Part shown: one piece after another, positions 39,248-48,680 of the stretch
Layout of the letters: each line of letters starts with the position of its first letter
How positions within the stretch are numbered: position 1 is the first letter of the stretch
From: Tuberibacillus sp. Marseille-P3662
GTDB lineage: Bacteria > Bacillota > Bacilli > Bacillales > Sporolactobacillaceae
Reading direction: 5' to 3'
Assembly (NCBI RefSeq): GCF_900178005.1
Contig: NZ_FXBS01000006.1
Coordinates: 1,240,001-1,304,000, forward strand
Length of the DNA stretch: 64,000 nucleotides
Notes under the pieces: generated by a model
The model's database searches: none
What the model was told of the DNA's origin: nothing
Seen by the model: only the letters and a program-made list of their open reading frames with translations
Translations under genes and position numbers: made by a program

Positions 39248-40464
39248 GATGACGACCCATCGCCCGTGAACAGCTTACTGATGTCACCAATGATTTGGGC
39301 CGCAACATCTGTTTTTGACATAAGCTCCATAGCCCTTTTCTGACCATCCTGGGTAAAAATAATCACTCGATTTGTATCGGTTGCGAATCCCGCATCATCG
39401 GCCGCAACATTATTAGCCACAACCATATCCAACTGTTTGTTAGCCATTTTTTGACGTGCGGCGGTCTCAATATCTTGTGTTTCCGCTGCAAAACCAACGA
39501 GAAATTGGTTTGTTTTCTTTTGTCCTAAAGCCGCAGCGATATCGGGATTTCTGACCATTCGAACAACCATGTCATCATCATGCTTTTTGATCTTATGTTC
39601 AGATACTTCATCAGGACGATAATCAGCAACAGCGGCCGATTTGATCACAACGTCAGCGGTATCGAAACGGTTCAAGACCGCATCATACATTTCTAGCGCT
39701 GTGGTCACGCGGACGATGTCGACATCTTCAGGCGCGGCGAGTGAGGTTGGGCCCGATATCAATGTGACATCCGCCCCTGCTTCGCGAGCAGCCTGGGCGA
39801 GTGCATACCCCATGCGCCCGGTTGAACGATTTGAAAAAAACCGGACAGGGTCAAGCGCCTCTCGTGTTGATCCAGCTGTAATCAAGACATTTTTACCTTG
39901 AAGCCCGCTGTTCTCGGTCCCAAAGTAAGACGTGATGCGGGCAACCATCTCTTCCGGTTCCGCCAATCGGCCTTTGCCTGTCCAACCACACGCAAGATTC
40001 CCTTCACCAGACTCAATGATAGCCATTCCCATGTCATTCAAAATGGTCATATTACGTTTGACAGCGGGATGTTGATACATATTAACGTTCATCGCCGGTG
40101 CTATCCATACAGGAGCCTGTGTCGCAAGAACGGTCGCCAGAACCATTTCATCCGCTAATCCGTTTGCAAGTTTACCAATAACGTTTGCCGTTGCTGGAGC
40201 AACTAAGACTAAATCAGCCTTATCAGCCAAATCGATATGAGCGATTTGATGCGGAACTTTTTCAGTAAAGACATCGTCATGTACAGGATTACGAGATAAG
40301 GCCTGAAATGTCACTGGTGAGACAAATGCCTTTGCCGACGAGGTCATGATCACATGAACATCCGCCCCTGCTTTGGTTAACTTACTCGTTAAATCACAGG
40401 CCTTATAAGCGGCAATACCGCCAGTGACACATAACAGAATATTTTTTCCTTTAATAGACAACAA
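39244..40464 (-). CDS. coaBC: Bifunctional phosphopantothenoylcysteine decarboxylase/synthase
   Basis: Two steps of coenzyme A synthesis. N-terminal FMN-dependent CoaC flavoprotein (LLCVTGGIAAYKACDL, MNVNMYQHPAVKRN, catalytic cysteine in GNLACGWTGKGRL) and C-terminal CoaB (ITAGSTREALDPVRF, NRSTGRMGYALAQAA). No ATG fits; a GGGGGG ribosome site precedes two successive TTG codons at 40464 and 40461, giving 406 or 405 aa, the expected length. The in-frame ATG at 40506 would add unrelated residues. Confidence 0.92.
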   Translation of the reverse strand: MLSIKGKNILLCVTGGIAAYKACDLTSKLTKAGADVHVIMTSSAKAFVSPVTFQALSRNPVHDDVFTEKVPHQIAHIDLADKADLVLVAPATANVIGKLANGLADEMVLATVLATQAPVWIAPAMNVNMYQHPAVKRNMTILNDMGMAIIESGEGNLACGWTGKGRLAEPEEMVARITSYFGTENSGLQGKNVLITAGSTREALDPVRFFSNRSTGRMGYALAQAAREAGADVTLISGPTSLAAPEDVDIVRVTTALEMYDAVLNRFDTADVVIKSAAVADYRPDEVSEHKIKKHDDDMVVRMVRNPDIAAALGQKKTNQFLVGFAAETQDIETAARQKMANKQLDMVVANNVAADDAGFATDTNRVIIFTQDGQKRAMELMSKTDVAAQIIGDISKLFTGDGSSS

Positions 40465-40556
40465 CAGTCCCCCCAGTCTTTGAACAATATAGATGAAGCA
40501 CATCATCTATGGTAGAAAAAACAACAACCTGACAAGAGGTTGTTGTTCTCGTGTGA

Positions 40557-41386
<830 letters not shown>

Positions 41387-41644
41387 TTAATTATCATCCG
41401 ACAGATCGTCTGAGATCAATCTTTGCGATACGGTTTCAGGCTGAACGGATGACAAGATTACATGGTCGCTATCCATTACTATAACCGCTCTAGTACGCCT
41501 CCCATACGTCGCATCCACCAATTTGTTCTCATCTCTTGCTATTTTAATCAACCGCTTGATGGGCTGTGATTCCGGGCTAACAATCGATATAATCCGACTA
41601 GCAGATGCAATATTCCCGAAACCAATATTAATCAGTTGTACCAT
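41387..41644 (-). CDS. remA: Extracellular matrix regulator RemA (YlzA)
   Basis: DNA-binding activator of biofilm matrix and osmoprotection genes in B. subtilis. 85 aa; the family signature is clear: [42 protein letters not shown] and [15 protein letters not shown]. Located between yicC and gmk as in B. subtilis. Confidence 0.95.
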   Translation of the reverse strand: MVQLINIGFGNIASASRIISIVSPESQPIKRLIKIARDENKLVDATYGRRTRAVIVMDSDHVILSSVQPETVSQRLISDDLSDDN

Positions 41645-41665
41645 TTAAAATAAAGACCCCCTAAG

Positions 41666-42544
41666 TTATTCAACATTTTGTACTTGTTCTCTAAGTTTTT
41701 CAATATCAGACTTAATATCGACAACATATTGACTTATCGTAACATCGCCCGCTTTAGAACCAATCGTATTAATTTCCCGATTCATCTCCTGAATTAAAAA
41801 GTCTAATTTCCGCCCTTTAGGACCGTGTTCTTTCATTATATCAAAAAATTGCTTGATATGACTCTTTAATCTCGTAATTTCTTCGTCTATGTTGGATTTA
41901 TCACTAAAAAACGCCACTTCATTCAGTAATCGCCCTTCATCTACGTCCACATCCTCTAAATATTCACGAATGCGTTTGTCTAATTTTTCTTGATAGACTT
42001 CTGCAACCATAGGGGCATGTTCTTCTAACCGTTGAATGGTGGTGTTCAGTTGTTTTACACGCATGGCTAAATCATCCGCCAGGTTCATCCCTTCCGACTG
42101 CCGCATATTGACGAGTTGCTCGCAGGCTTCATGGACAGCTTGAAAAATATGATCATTAATCAGCTCCCTATCCACCGGTTCATCACTAACGTAAAATAGG
42201 TCATCTAATTGTAGTAAATCTTGATAAGTCAGTTGCTTATCAATGCCATATCGGTCACTCATTTGCTCTAGTTGGTCTATGTATTGTTTGAGCAAGGCCC
42301 AGTTGGTTTTGAGGCTTTGCGCGGATAATGACGTGCTGTCCTCATCCGTCATTAAATAGATTTTGCCCCGGCTAACATAAGACTTGATGATTTGTTTAAC
42401 GGGTTCTTCGAGATACATCAATGATTTTGGCAAATGAACGGTCATATCTAAGTAACGGTGATTGACAGACTTCATTTCAACCGTTAATTCCCGCTCATCA
42501 ATCGTTGCGATAGAGCGACCATATCCAGTCATGCTGTACATCAT
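41666..42544 (-). CDS. yicC: YicC-family endoribonuclease-like protein
   Basis: 292 aa; YicC N-terminal domain (MYSMTGYGRS, MKSVNHRYLDMTVHLP) and C-terminal DUF1732 (EVAFFSDKSNIDEEITRLKSH, RKLDFLIQEMNREINTIGSK). E. coli YicC has been described as an endoribonuclease; the Bacillus homologue is YloC. First gene of the yicC-remA-gmk-rpoZ-coaBC-priA-fmt-rsmB run, divergent from rqcH. A second ATG one codon in is possible. Confidence 0.93.
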   Translation of the reverse strand: MMYSMTGYGRSIATIDERELTVEMKSVNHRYLDMTVHLPKSLMYLEEPVKQIIKSYVSRGKIYLMTDEDSTSLSAQSLKTNWALLKQYIDQLEQMSDRYGIDKQLTYQDLLQLDDLFYVSDEPVDRELINDHIFQAVHEACEQLVNMRQSEGMNLADDLAMRVKQLNTTIQRLEEHAPMVAEVYQEKLDKRIREYLEDVDVDEGRLLNEVAFFSDKSNIDEEITRLKSHIKQFFDIMKEHGPKGRKLDFLIQEMNREINTIGSKAGDVTISQYVVDIKSDIEKLREQVQNVE

Positions 42545-42666
42545 AATATCACACCCAAACTTATTCTAAAATAGATTCTATCGGTTCAACAAGAAAAATG
42601 GCAAGGATTTAACCCCAATCATTTGCATGATATACTATTAATGGAGAAGAAAGCGAGGGACTTATC

Positions 42667-44400
42667 ATGGCTTTTGACGGCATTGTAACCCGATCCTTGG
42701 TTAACGAACTGCGCGACACGTTAATCGGTTCACGGATCGGAAAGATATATCAACCGCAAGCAACAGATCTTTTATTCCAAGTAAGACATTTTAAGCAGAA
42801 ATTTCAATTGCTACTATCAACCAATGCGCAACTCGCAAGAATGCATTTTACTGAAGCTCAGTACCAAAATCCGAAAGAGCCGCCCATGTTTTGTATGCTG
42901 CTCCGGAAACATTTGGTTGGTAGTATTATCGAAAACATTGAGCAGGTCGGTTATGAACGGATCATTCATATCGATGTGAAAGCCAAAGATGAGATCGGCG
43001 ATACCGTTCATAAACGGTTAGTGATTGAATTAATGGGCAAGCACAGCAATGTTATTTTAATCAATGCTGATACGGGTCACATTTACGATAGCATAAAACA
43101 CCTCTCGCCAGCGATGAATTCTTATAGAACCGTATTGCCCGGACAAACGTATACACCGCCACCTGAACAGAATAAACTTAATCCTGAACAATTGGATCGT
43201 GATACGATCCTTAGACGATTGGACTTTAATGCAGGTAAACTCGATCAACAGATTATGCAAAATATTGAAGGATTTTCACCGTTGTTGGCCAGGGAAGTGA
43301 TGCATAGAGCTGGCTTACCGCGACAAGATGCCGTGCTAGAAGCCCTTATGGATGTGAAACAGATCATTACAGAACAGGATTTTAAGCCGGCCATCTATCA
43401 CAACTCAAATAGCAAAGACACGTTCCACGCTGTTAATTTAACCCATATCGATGGCCAGGCGGACACATTTACTTCTGTCAGCGCCATGTTAGAAGCGTTT
43501 TTCGGCGGCAAAGCGGAACGGGACACTGTGAAACAAAAAGTTGCTGATTTAACAAAATTATTAACCAATGAGCGAAAGAAAAATGAAACGAAATTAAAAA
43601 AATTGACGAAGACAGCACAGCAGTCAGAGAAAGCAGAAGAATATCAACTGTTCGGCGAGCTGCTAACCGCCCATATGCATAGAGTCCATCAAGGTGATGA
43701 AACACTTGAAGCGGTCAACTATTATGATGAAAATCAGTCAACGGTGACGATTCCGCTGGATAAAGAGAAATCCCCGTCTGATAACGCTCAAGCCTATTTT
43801 AAAAAATATAATAAAGCGAAAACCGCGGCGCAGATGGCTACTGAGCAAATAACGGCAGCTGAAGCCGAGATCGATTACTTGGATCGACTGTTGCAGCAGT
43901 TGGAATCTGCCTCTCTTGATGATATTGAGGAAATTCGTGAAGAGCTTCAGGATGGTGGCTACATTAAACGAAAGCAAACCCAGAAAAGAAAAAATAAAAA
44001 ACACCGCCCGCAACCAGAACAATACGTTTCATCTGATGGCACATTGATCCTTGTCGGTAAAAATAACAAGCAAAATGACCATTTGACGATGAAAATGGCT
44101 CGATCCGATGAAATTTGGCTGCACACAAAAGATATTCCTGGTTCACACGTTTTGATCCGGAGCCGGGAAGCATCAGATGCAACACTTAACGAAGCCGCCA
44201 ACCTCGCGGCCTTTTATAGTAAGTCAAAACAGTCTAGCTCCGTCCCTGTTGATTATACCTATGTCAAACACGTCCGCAAACCAAACGGGGCTAAGCCGGG
44301 TTATGTCATTTATGATAACCAGAAAACATTGTTCGTGACACCTGATGAATCTGAAGTTCATCGGCTAAAAACGAACGCAGAAGAGCCGTCCCAATTTTAA
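42667..44400 (+). CDS. rqcH: Ribosome quality-control protein RqcH (NFACT family, FbpA-like)
   Basis: Binds peptidyl-tRNA-obstructed 50S subunits and adds C-terminal alanine tails for degradation; older literature calls such proteins fibronectin-binding. 577 aa. NFACT-N (MAFDGIVTRSLVNELRDTL), helix-hairpin-helix (EGFSPLLAREVMHRAGL), a coiled coil about 290-430, and NFACT-R (MKMARSDEIWLHTKDIPGSH). Plus strand, divergent from yicC. The stop codon is inside a terminator hairpin. Confidence 0.96.
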   Translation: MAFDGIVTRSLVNELRDTLIGSRIGKIYQPQATDLLFQVRHFKQKFQLLLSTNAQLARMHFTEAQYQNPKEPPMFCMLLRKHLVGSIIENIEQVGYERIIHIDVKAKDEIGDTVHKRLVIELMGKHSNVILINADTGHIYDSIKHLSPAMNSYRTVLPGQTYTPPPEQNKLNPEQLDRDTILRRLDFNAGKLDQQIMQNIEGFSPLLAREVMHRAGLPRQDAVLEALMDVKQIITEQDFKPAIYHNSNSKDTFHAVNLTHIDGQADTFTSVSAMLEAFFGGKAERDTVKQKVADLTKLLTNERKKNETKLKKLTKTAQQSEKAEEYQLFGELLTAHMHRVHQGDETLEAVNYYDENQSTVTIPLDKEKSPSDNAQAYFKKYNKAKTAAQMATEQITAAEAEIDYLDRLLQQLESASLDDIEEIREELQDGGYIKRKQTQKRKNKKHRPQPEQYVSSDGTLILVGKNNKQNDHLTMKMARSDEIWLHTKDIPGSHVLIRSREASDATLNEAANLAAFYSKSKQSSSVPVDYTYVKHVRKPNGAKPGYVIYDNQKTLFVTPDESEVHRLKTNAEEPSQF

Positions 44401-44412
44401 TGGGACGGCTCT
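44382..44412. terminator. Terminator between convergent rqcH and the CAP-domain gene
   Basis: Perfect 12-bp stem AGAGCCGTCCCA / TGGGACGGCTCT with a 7-nt loop that contains the rqcH stop codon; followed on the plus strand by TATAC. Convergent layout suggests two-way use, though T-runs are short. Confidence 0.7.
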
Positions 44413-44438
44413 TATACACTCAATCATGTTAGCAACAT

Positions 44439-45236
44439 TTATTTACCGATAAATTGTTGCGTCCAGATATCACCATTCGATACATACCCAACACCAATGT
44501 GTGTGAAATCGCTATTGAGGATGTTTTTACGGTGTCCTTCACTATTCATCCAAGCATCCACAACATCTTGCGGTGACGTTTGCCCTTTAGCGATATTTTC
44601 ACCTGCTGTACGATACGAAATACCAAATTGGTCCATCATATCAAAAGGTGATCCGTACGTTGGGCTGTTGTGAGAAAAGTAATTGTTACTGGCCATATCC
44701 TTTGATTTTTCACGTGCCACTTTACTTAATTCAGTATCTACTTTAAGAGGGGACAGACCACGTTGTTCTCTTTCTTGGTTGGTAAGTTCAACCACTTTTT
44801 GTTCAAATTGGCTTAGTTGACTGTTTTGCTCCTGTTTTGACTGTTGCTGATTTTGTTGTGGCTGTTTATTACCAGATGGTGCCGATGCCTGCTTTGACTG
44901 ATCAGCTTGTTCTGGGTTCTGTTTAGGATCTTTCTCAGTCTGTTGGTTCTGTTGCTGTTTTTGGTCAGACTGTTGCTGCTCTTCTGACTTAGAAGATTTA
45001 TTGTCTCTTGTATCGTTTTGCTTCCAATCAACTTTTTTCCAATTTACTTGATGATCAAATTTTTTATCTAGCAAGTTTTGAACTTCTTGTTTTGAGAGAT
45101 GATCACAATGTTGTTGAATGGAAACATTGCCTTTTGCCTGACTTTGATGGCTTTCAGCACTAGCTGTTTGAAAAGCTCCGCCAAACAAAACGGTTCCTAC
45201 TAGTGCTGCTGTTGCAAAACCCTTTTTCTTCATCAT
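44439..45236 (-). CDS. Secreted CAP-domain (SCP/PR-1-like) protein, YkwD-type
   Basis: 265 aa. A signal peptide is clear: MMKKK, hydrophobic stretch FATAALVGTVLFGGAFQ, then AxA-type cleavage at TASAES. A glutamine/lysine-rich low-complexity linker (about 75-140) joins it to a C-terminal CAP domain (residues 145-265) with LTNQEREQRGLSPLKVD, YFSHNSPTYGSPFDMM, GENIAKGQ, WMNSEGHRKNILN and GVGY. Homologues are extracellular, often seen in spore or wall contexts, with unknown activity. Start chosen from AAGGAG upstream; adjacent ATGs at 45236 and 45233. Confidence 0.88.
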   Translation of the reverse strand: MMKKKGFATAALVGTVLFGGAFQTASAESHQSQAKGNVSIQQHCDHLSKQEVQNLLDKKFDHQVNWKKVDWKQNDTRDNKSSKSEEQQQSDQKQQQNQQTEKDPKQNPEQADQSKQASAPSGNKQPQQNQQQSKQEQNSQLSQFEQKVVELTNQEREQRGLSPLKVDTELSKVAREKSKDMASNNYFSHNSPTYGSPFDMMDQFGISYRTAGENIAKGQTSPQDVVDAWMNSEGHRKNILNSDFTHIGVGYVSNGDIWTQQFIGK

Positions 45237-45521
45237 TCTGTAGCACATCTCCTTTGCTGTGTTTGTTTTGCAACCTCATTCTAGCATGGATTTTTTGTAA
45301 TATTTCAGGAATAGATTTCCTTATGATATCTTTGAGTCTACTATGACGTCAAATACAGATAATCATGCCCATTTTCAAGGAAAAAATAGATTCACCTGCT
45401 AGATTTTACATATCAATAATCATTGACAGGCTTTATATAGGCCTTCATAGGTTTACATACTTAGCCGATTTGTTATCTGACTGTAAACAATCTCATAGAA
45501 ATGTATCTTTGTCATTTAACT
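45237..45521. other. Intergenic gap without a recognisable gene
   Basis: 285 bp of AT-rich sequence between the methyltransferase gene and the CAP-domain gene. Contains the CAP gene ribosome site; I see no terminator, RNA or convincing promoter. Confidence 0.5.
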
Positions 45522-46187
45522 TCAATCATCCGATTTATCCGCAATTGAAATGTAAGCATGACCGGCTAACACTGGTGTATGGGATATCGATGTCGCTCCA
45601 AGGTAAGCAAACATATCATCCAATTGTTCCTGTGAGTAGCGATGACGTTTGGTTGATACGTTCGACCACTTCTCAAGCGTTTCTTTTTCAAACCCTGTCA
45701 ACTTTCGATCATTTATAACCGATTGAATCGCCTCTGGGCTCATCTTCTCCGACGGATTCAACATCGCAATCCTTCCCCCTGGCTTTAGGACACGAAGCAT
45801 TTCTTCAATGCCTTTTTCTGGTTCGGGTAATAGGAACATCACACAAGTTGACAAGGCCACATCAAACATAGCAGTCGTAAAAGGTAACCTGTAAGCATCA
45901 CCGACGCTGAAATGGCTTTTGCCTGCCATTCCAGCTCGTTCAGCATTAAGATTCGCTGCTTGAATCATATTCTCTGATAAATCAATGCCAGTGATTGAAC
46001 CGGCCGCTGCTCCGTTTTTCAGCAATAACCGCCCCGTCCCGCAGCCAATATCGATAACATCCCGTTCCGCCCAATCACCAGAACGATCGATTAACTGCCA
46101 ATGGATTTCAGAAAGCCACTCCGTTTGCGCCATTTGATCAAAAAATGCCACAAGCTCGTCAAATTCGTGACCCGGCATTTTCCGCAC
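45522..46187 (-). CDS. Class I SAM-dependent methyltransferase (substrate unknown)
   Basis: 221 aa from a GTG at 46187 preceded by AAAGGGAG 8 bp upstream. SAM-binding motif I VIDIGCGTGRLLL near residue 40, acidic motif GIDLSENMI, motif post-I GDAYRLPF and EMLRVLKPGGRIAML. Resembles UbiE/arsenite or small-molecule methyltransferases, but the substrate cannot be deduced. Lone gene between the CAP protein and a broken methyltransferase. Confidence 0.85.
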   Translation of the reverse strand: MRKMPGHEFDELVAFFDQMAQTEWLSEIHWQLIDRSGDWAERDVIDIGCGTGRLLLKNGAAAGSITGIDLSENMIQAANLNAERAGMAGKSHFSVGDAYRLPFTTAMFDVALSTCVMFLLPEPEKGIEEMLRVLKPGGRIAMLNPSEKMSPEAIQSVINDRKLTGFEKETLEKWSNVSTKRHRYSQEQLDDMFAYLGATSISHTPVLAGHAYISIADKSDD

Positions 46188-46260
46188 ATAACCAACTCCC
46201 TTTTTTAGTTCTACCTATAGCATAGCGTGTGGTGAATTTTATAATCAATGACTTGACTTT

Positions 46261-46512
46261 TTAATGATTAGATTGAGTTCTGTAATTTGCGGGATCAGCC
46301 TTTCCTACAATTTTTTTGAACTCGCTTTGATTATTAAGAAGTGAGGGGTTCACCATATTAGGACTGACGTCAACGCCTGTAACGTTCGCCCCTCGTTGCA
46401 AGAACTTTTCGGCATACCATCCAGCTGCACATCCTGCATCAAGTATCTTGTTTCCATCTAATTTAACCTTATGCCTTAGATTTAACTGCAATTGTAATGG
46501 TTGTATCAGCAA
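46261..46512 (-). pseudogene. Methyltransferase remnant with internal deletion
   Basis: 83-codon frame containing only SAM motif I ([20 protein letters not shown]) and GVDVSPNMV, then jumping to sequence that matches the 3' flank of the intact methyltransferase at 54739-55446: both end regions share TTATTATTAAGAA.TGAGGG-like DNA. About 150 central and C-terminal residues are missing, and the first 15 residues look unrelated. Clearly a degraded relative of that gene. Confidence 0.75.
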
Positions 46513-46672
46513 CAGCCTGTTTCATTCAGTTCCAGTCAATGACGTCAATCACATAAAAAGACGAGTCTGGGACAAATCTAAAACAGGATACCCAAAGCCG
46601 AACAATAAGCACCGTGCCCGCGGCAAGCGAAGGATTTTGACGAAGCGCTGACACAAACTACCATTTTAAACA
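46513..46672. other. Non-coding stretch with repeat-like sequence
   Basis: Contains GAGTCTGGGACAAAT and GTGCCCGCGGCAAGCGAAGG, both reminiscent of dispersed palindromic repeats in Bacillaceae. Only one copy is in this window, so the assignment is by recollection. No gene seen. Confidence 0.35.
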
Positions 46673-46710
46673 AATAATCCGAACAGATTTTATAAATCGT
46701 TCGGATTATT
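46673..46710 (-). terminator. Terminator after the first BCCT gene
   Basis: Stem AATAATCCGAAC / GTTCGGATTATT with a 14-nt AT-rich loop, followed on the minus strand by TGTTTAAAAT. About 40 bp past the BCCT stop codon. Confidence 0.7.
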
Positions 46711-46750
46711 CTGTGACGAATATACTTTTGTCCTAGCCTCGCCCTTCTTA

Positions 46751-48271
46751 TTAAGACTTGTTTTTAGGATGATTAATTCGACCAATACCAAGTTCTTTCC
46801 CCTCTTTATAGATCGCTTTAATGAAACTCACAGTCATTAACAGCATGATAACTGAGAAAGGCAGAGCTGCGATAATCATGGTGTTTTGCAAAGCTTGAAG
46901 ACCCCCAGTATATAGAAGAGCGAGTGCAGTAGCTGCGAGCAAAACACCCCAAGTTAATTTAATGGATTGACTTGGATCCTGCTTACCATCGGTTGTCATC
47001 GATCCTAATACAAATGTTCCCGAATCAGCAGAGGTGATAAAGAACGTGCTAATAAGCGCAATGGCAAGAATCGAAGCAACCATACCCAATGGGAAATTAG
47101 AGAAGACGCCGAATAATGATTCTTCTTTTGCCAGCGTTGAAATGGTATCAATCCCGTTGTGTTCGAGTGAAATAGCTGTTCCACCAAATGTTGCAAACCA
47201 CAAAAACCCGATGATTGAGGGAACAATTAAGACTGTAAAAACAAATTCCCTAATGCTACGTCCCTTAGAGACGCGTGCTATAAATATCCCAACAAATGGT
47301 GACCATGCAATCCACCATGCCCAATAGAATATCGTCCATGAATTAATCCACTGTCTTGTCTCTTCGCTAAGCGGAGCTATACGGAAACTCATATTTGGAA
47401 GATATTCTAGATAAGATCCAATTGAGTTCGTAAATAAATTTAAAATAAATAACGTTGGTCCCATAATGAAAGTCACAATGAATAACAATCCTGCCAGAAT
47501 CATATTAGCATTACTTAAAATTTTTATCCCTTTACCTAAGCCTGACCATGCTGAGATCATAAACAATACGGTAACGATGGCTATAATGATAAACTGGACG
47601 ACAATGTTAACGGGTATGTCATACAAAAAAGACAGTCCGCCGTTTATCTGTACAGCTCCGAATCCAAGCGTTGTAGCGACCCCGATAACCGTAGCGATAA
47701 CGGCAAGAATGTCAATCACTTTGCCTATAACTCCGTCAGCTCGCTTACCAATAATCGGGTGTAATGTGGCACTGATTTGTATGTCTTTTCCTTTTCGGAA
47801 ATTAAAATAGGCTAATACTAGAGCTACAATCCCGTAGATCGCCCATGCGTGGACGCCCCAATGAAAGTATGTAAATCTCATAGCATCTTTTATTGCTTGA
47901 TCAGTGCCTGTTTCCCCTGTAGGAGAGCTGGTAGCATAATGACTGATAGGTTCAGCTGTCCCCCAAAAGACAAGCCCTATCCCCATTCCGGCACTGAATA
48001 ACATGGCAATCCAAGTAGGCCTCGAAAATTCGGGCTTTTCTTCTGGCTTACCGAGTTTAATTCTTCCAACTGGGGTGATTAAGAATACTAAACATACTAA
48101 GACGAATAGTGTCACCACAATAAGGTAGTACCACCCCAATTTATTTGATATAAATGTTTGGATATTCGATGTCGCTGTTTCTAATCCCTCTGGCCAAACG
48201 ACACCTATAATAACGAGTATTAATAAAATTGCTGCCGATATTTTGAACACGGGTGTTAGTTTTTTTAACAT
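46751..48271 (-). CDS. BCCT-family compatible-solute transporter 1 (glycine betaine type, OpuD-like)
   Basis: Secondary carrier for quaternary ammonium compounds, most likely glycine betaine, used in osmoprotection. 506 aa, 12 predicted membrane segments. Hallmarks: glycine stretch SAGMGIGLVFWGTAEP (sodium-coupled BetP type) and the BCCT signature FYWAWWIAWSPFVGIFIARVS. The ATG at 48271 has AAAGGAG upstream; the 11 extra codons are leader. Near-identical tandem copy follows at 48681-50201. Substrate is inferred from family only. Confidence 0.9.
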   Translation of the reverse strand: MLKKLTPVFKISAAILLILVIIGVVWPEGLETATSNIQTFISNKLGWYYLIVVTLFVLVCLVFLITPVGRIKLGKPEEKPEFSRPTWIAMLFSAGMGIGLVFWGTAEPISHYATSSPTGETGTDQAIKDAMRFTYFHWGVHAWAIYGIVALVLAYFNFRKGKDIQISATLHPIIGKRADGVIGKVIDILAVIATVIGVATTLGFGAVQINGGLSFLYDIPVNIVVQFIIIAIVTVLFMISAWSGLGKGIKILSNANMILAGLLFIVTFIMGPTLFILNLFTNSIGSYLEYLPNMSFRIAPLSEETRQWINSWTIFYWAWWIAWSPFVGIFIARVSKGRSIREFVFTVLIVPSIIGFLWFATFGGTAISLEHNGIDTISTLAKEESLFGVFSNFPLGMVASILAIALISTFFITSADSGTFVLGSMTTDGKQDPSQSIKLTWGVLLAATALALLYTGGLQALQNTMIIAALPFSVIMLLMTVSFIKAIYKEGKELGIGRINHPKNKS

Positions 48272-48364
48272 CACAATGAACTCCTTTCTAGGAGAAATTG
48301 ACACAATCGTCCTCCCTCATTGCGTTCATACTTTCCTCAGGGATCAAGCATTGATATAAAACGC

Positions 48365-48406
48365 TATGTGTCATTATTATCTCTAAGGCAAATCCTTTTA
48401 TTCACC
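48365..48406 (-). promoter_or_regulatory. Conserved upstream block of BCCT1 (shared with BCCT2)
   Basis: About 40 bp nearly identical to 50264-50304 upstream of BCCT2; on the minus strand both begin GGTGAATAAAAGGAT and contain TTAGAGA.AATAATGACACA. Upstream flanks differ, so this marks either the promoter/control region or the edge of the duplicated unit. Confidence 0.5.
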
Positions 48407-48548
48407 CATCTGTCTTAAGATACGGTTTGATAATGACCATTGGGCCACTCAGGGTCTTTCTGTACAAGCGATGAAGGTTTTTATCAAAAATAACAATATC
48501 AAGGTCAGTCGGTTCTGATGCTTCAACTTGAAGGAACCATCCAGCCAT
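48402..48548 (-). CDS. Possible 48-aa protein or gene remnant between the BCCT copies
   Basis: An ATG at 48548 opens a 48-codon frame starting MAGWFLQVEASEPTDLD and ending KPYLKTDG, with AGGGTG 5 bp upstream. Composition looks protein-like (alternating hydrophobics, VIFDKNLHRLYR). It lies behind the BCCT2 terminator and its 3' end overlaps the conserved block upstream of BCCT1. I recognise no family; it may be a fragment left by the duplication. Confidence 0.3.
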   Translation of the reverse strand: MAGWFLQVEASEPTDLDIVIFDKNLHRLYRKTLSGPMVIIKPYLKTDG

Positions 48549-48569
48549 TAGTGCACCCTAATTTTGTTC

Positions 48570-48608
48570 AAAAAACGGACAGCATCAGCTTGTGATACTG
48601 TCCGTTTC
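48570..48608 (-). terminator. Terminator after the second BCCT gene
   Basis: Stem AAACGGACAG / CTGTCCGTTT (48573-48582 with 48599-48608), with additional pairing inside the loop, followed on the minus strand by TTTTTTG. Located 72 bp past the BCCT2 stop codon. Confidence 0.85.
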
Positions 48609-48680
48609 CGGTTGAATAAAGAAAAACAAATGTCTTATTATATAGGAAACACTAAAATTGACTGGACCTTAAAATTCTTT

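Noticed and set aside
40464-40506. ATG at 40506 as the coaBC start
   Set aside because: The added residues do not resemble CoaBC, and a GGGGGG ribosome site sits just before the TTG codons at 40464/40461.
44439-45236. Q/K-rich segment of the CAP-domain protein considered as evidence for a frameshift
   Set aside because: The frame stays open through the low-complexity region and continues into an intact CAP domain; such linkers are common in secreted proteins of this type.
45365-45718. Plus-strand 117-codon frame overlapping the methyltransferase 3' end
   Set aside because: It lacks a ribosome site and overlaps a gene with clear SAM motifs on the other strand.
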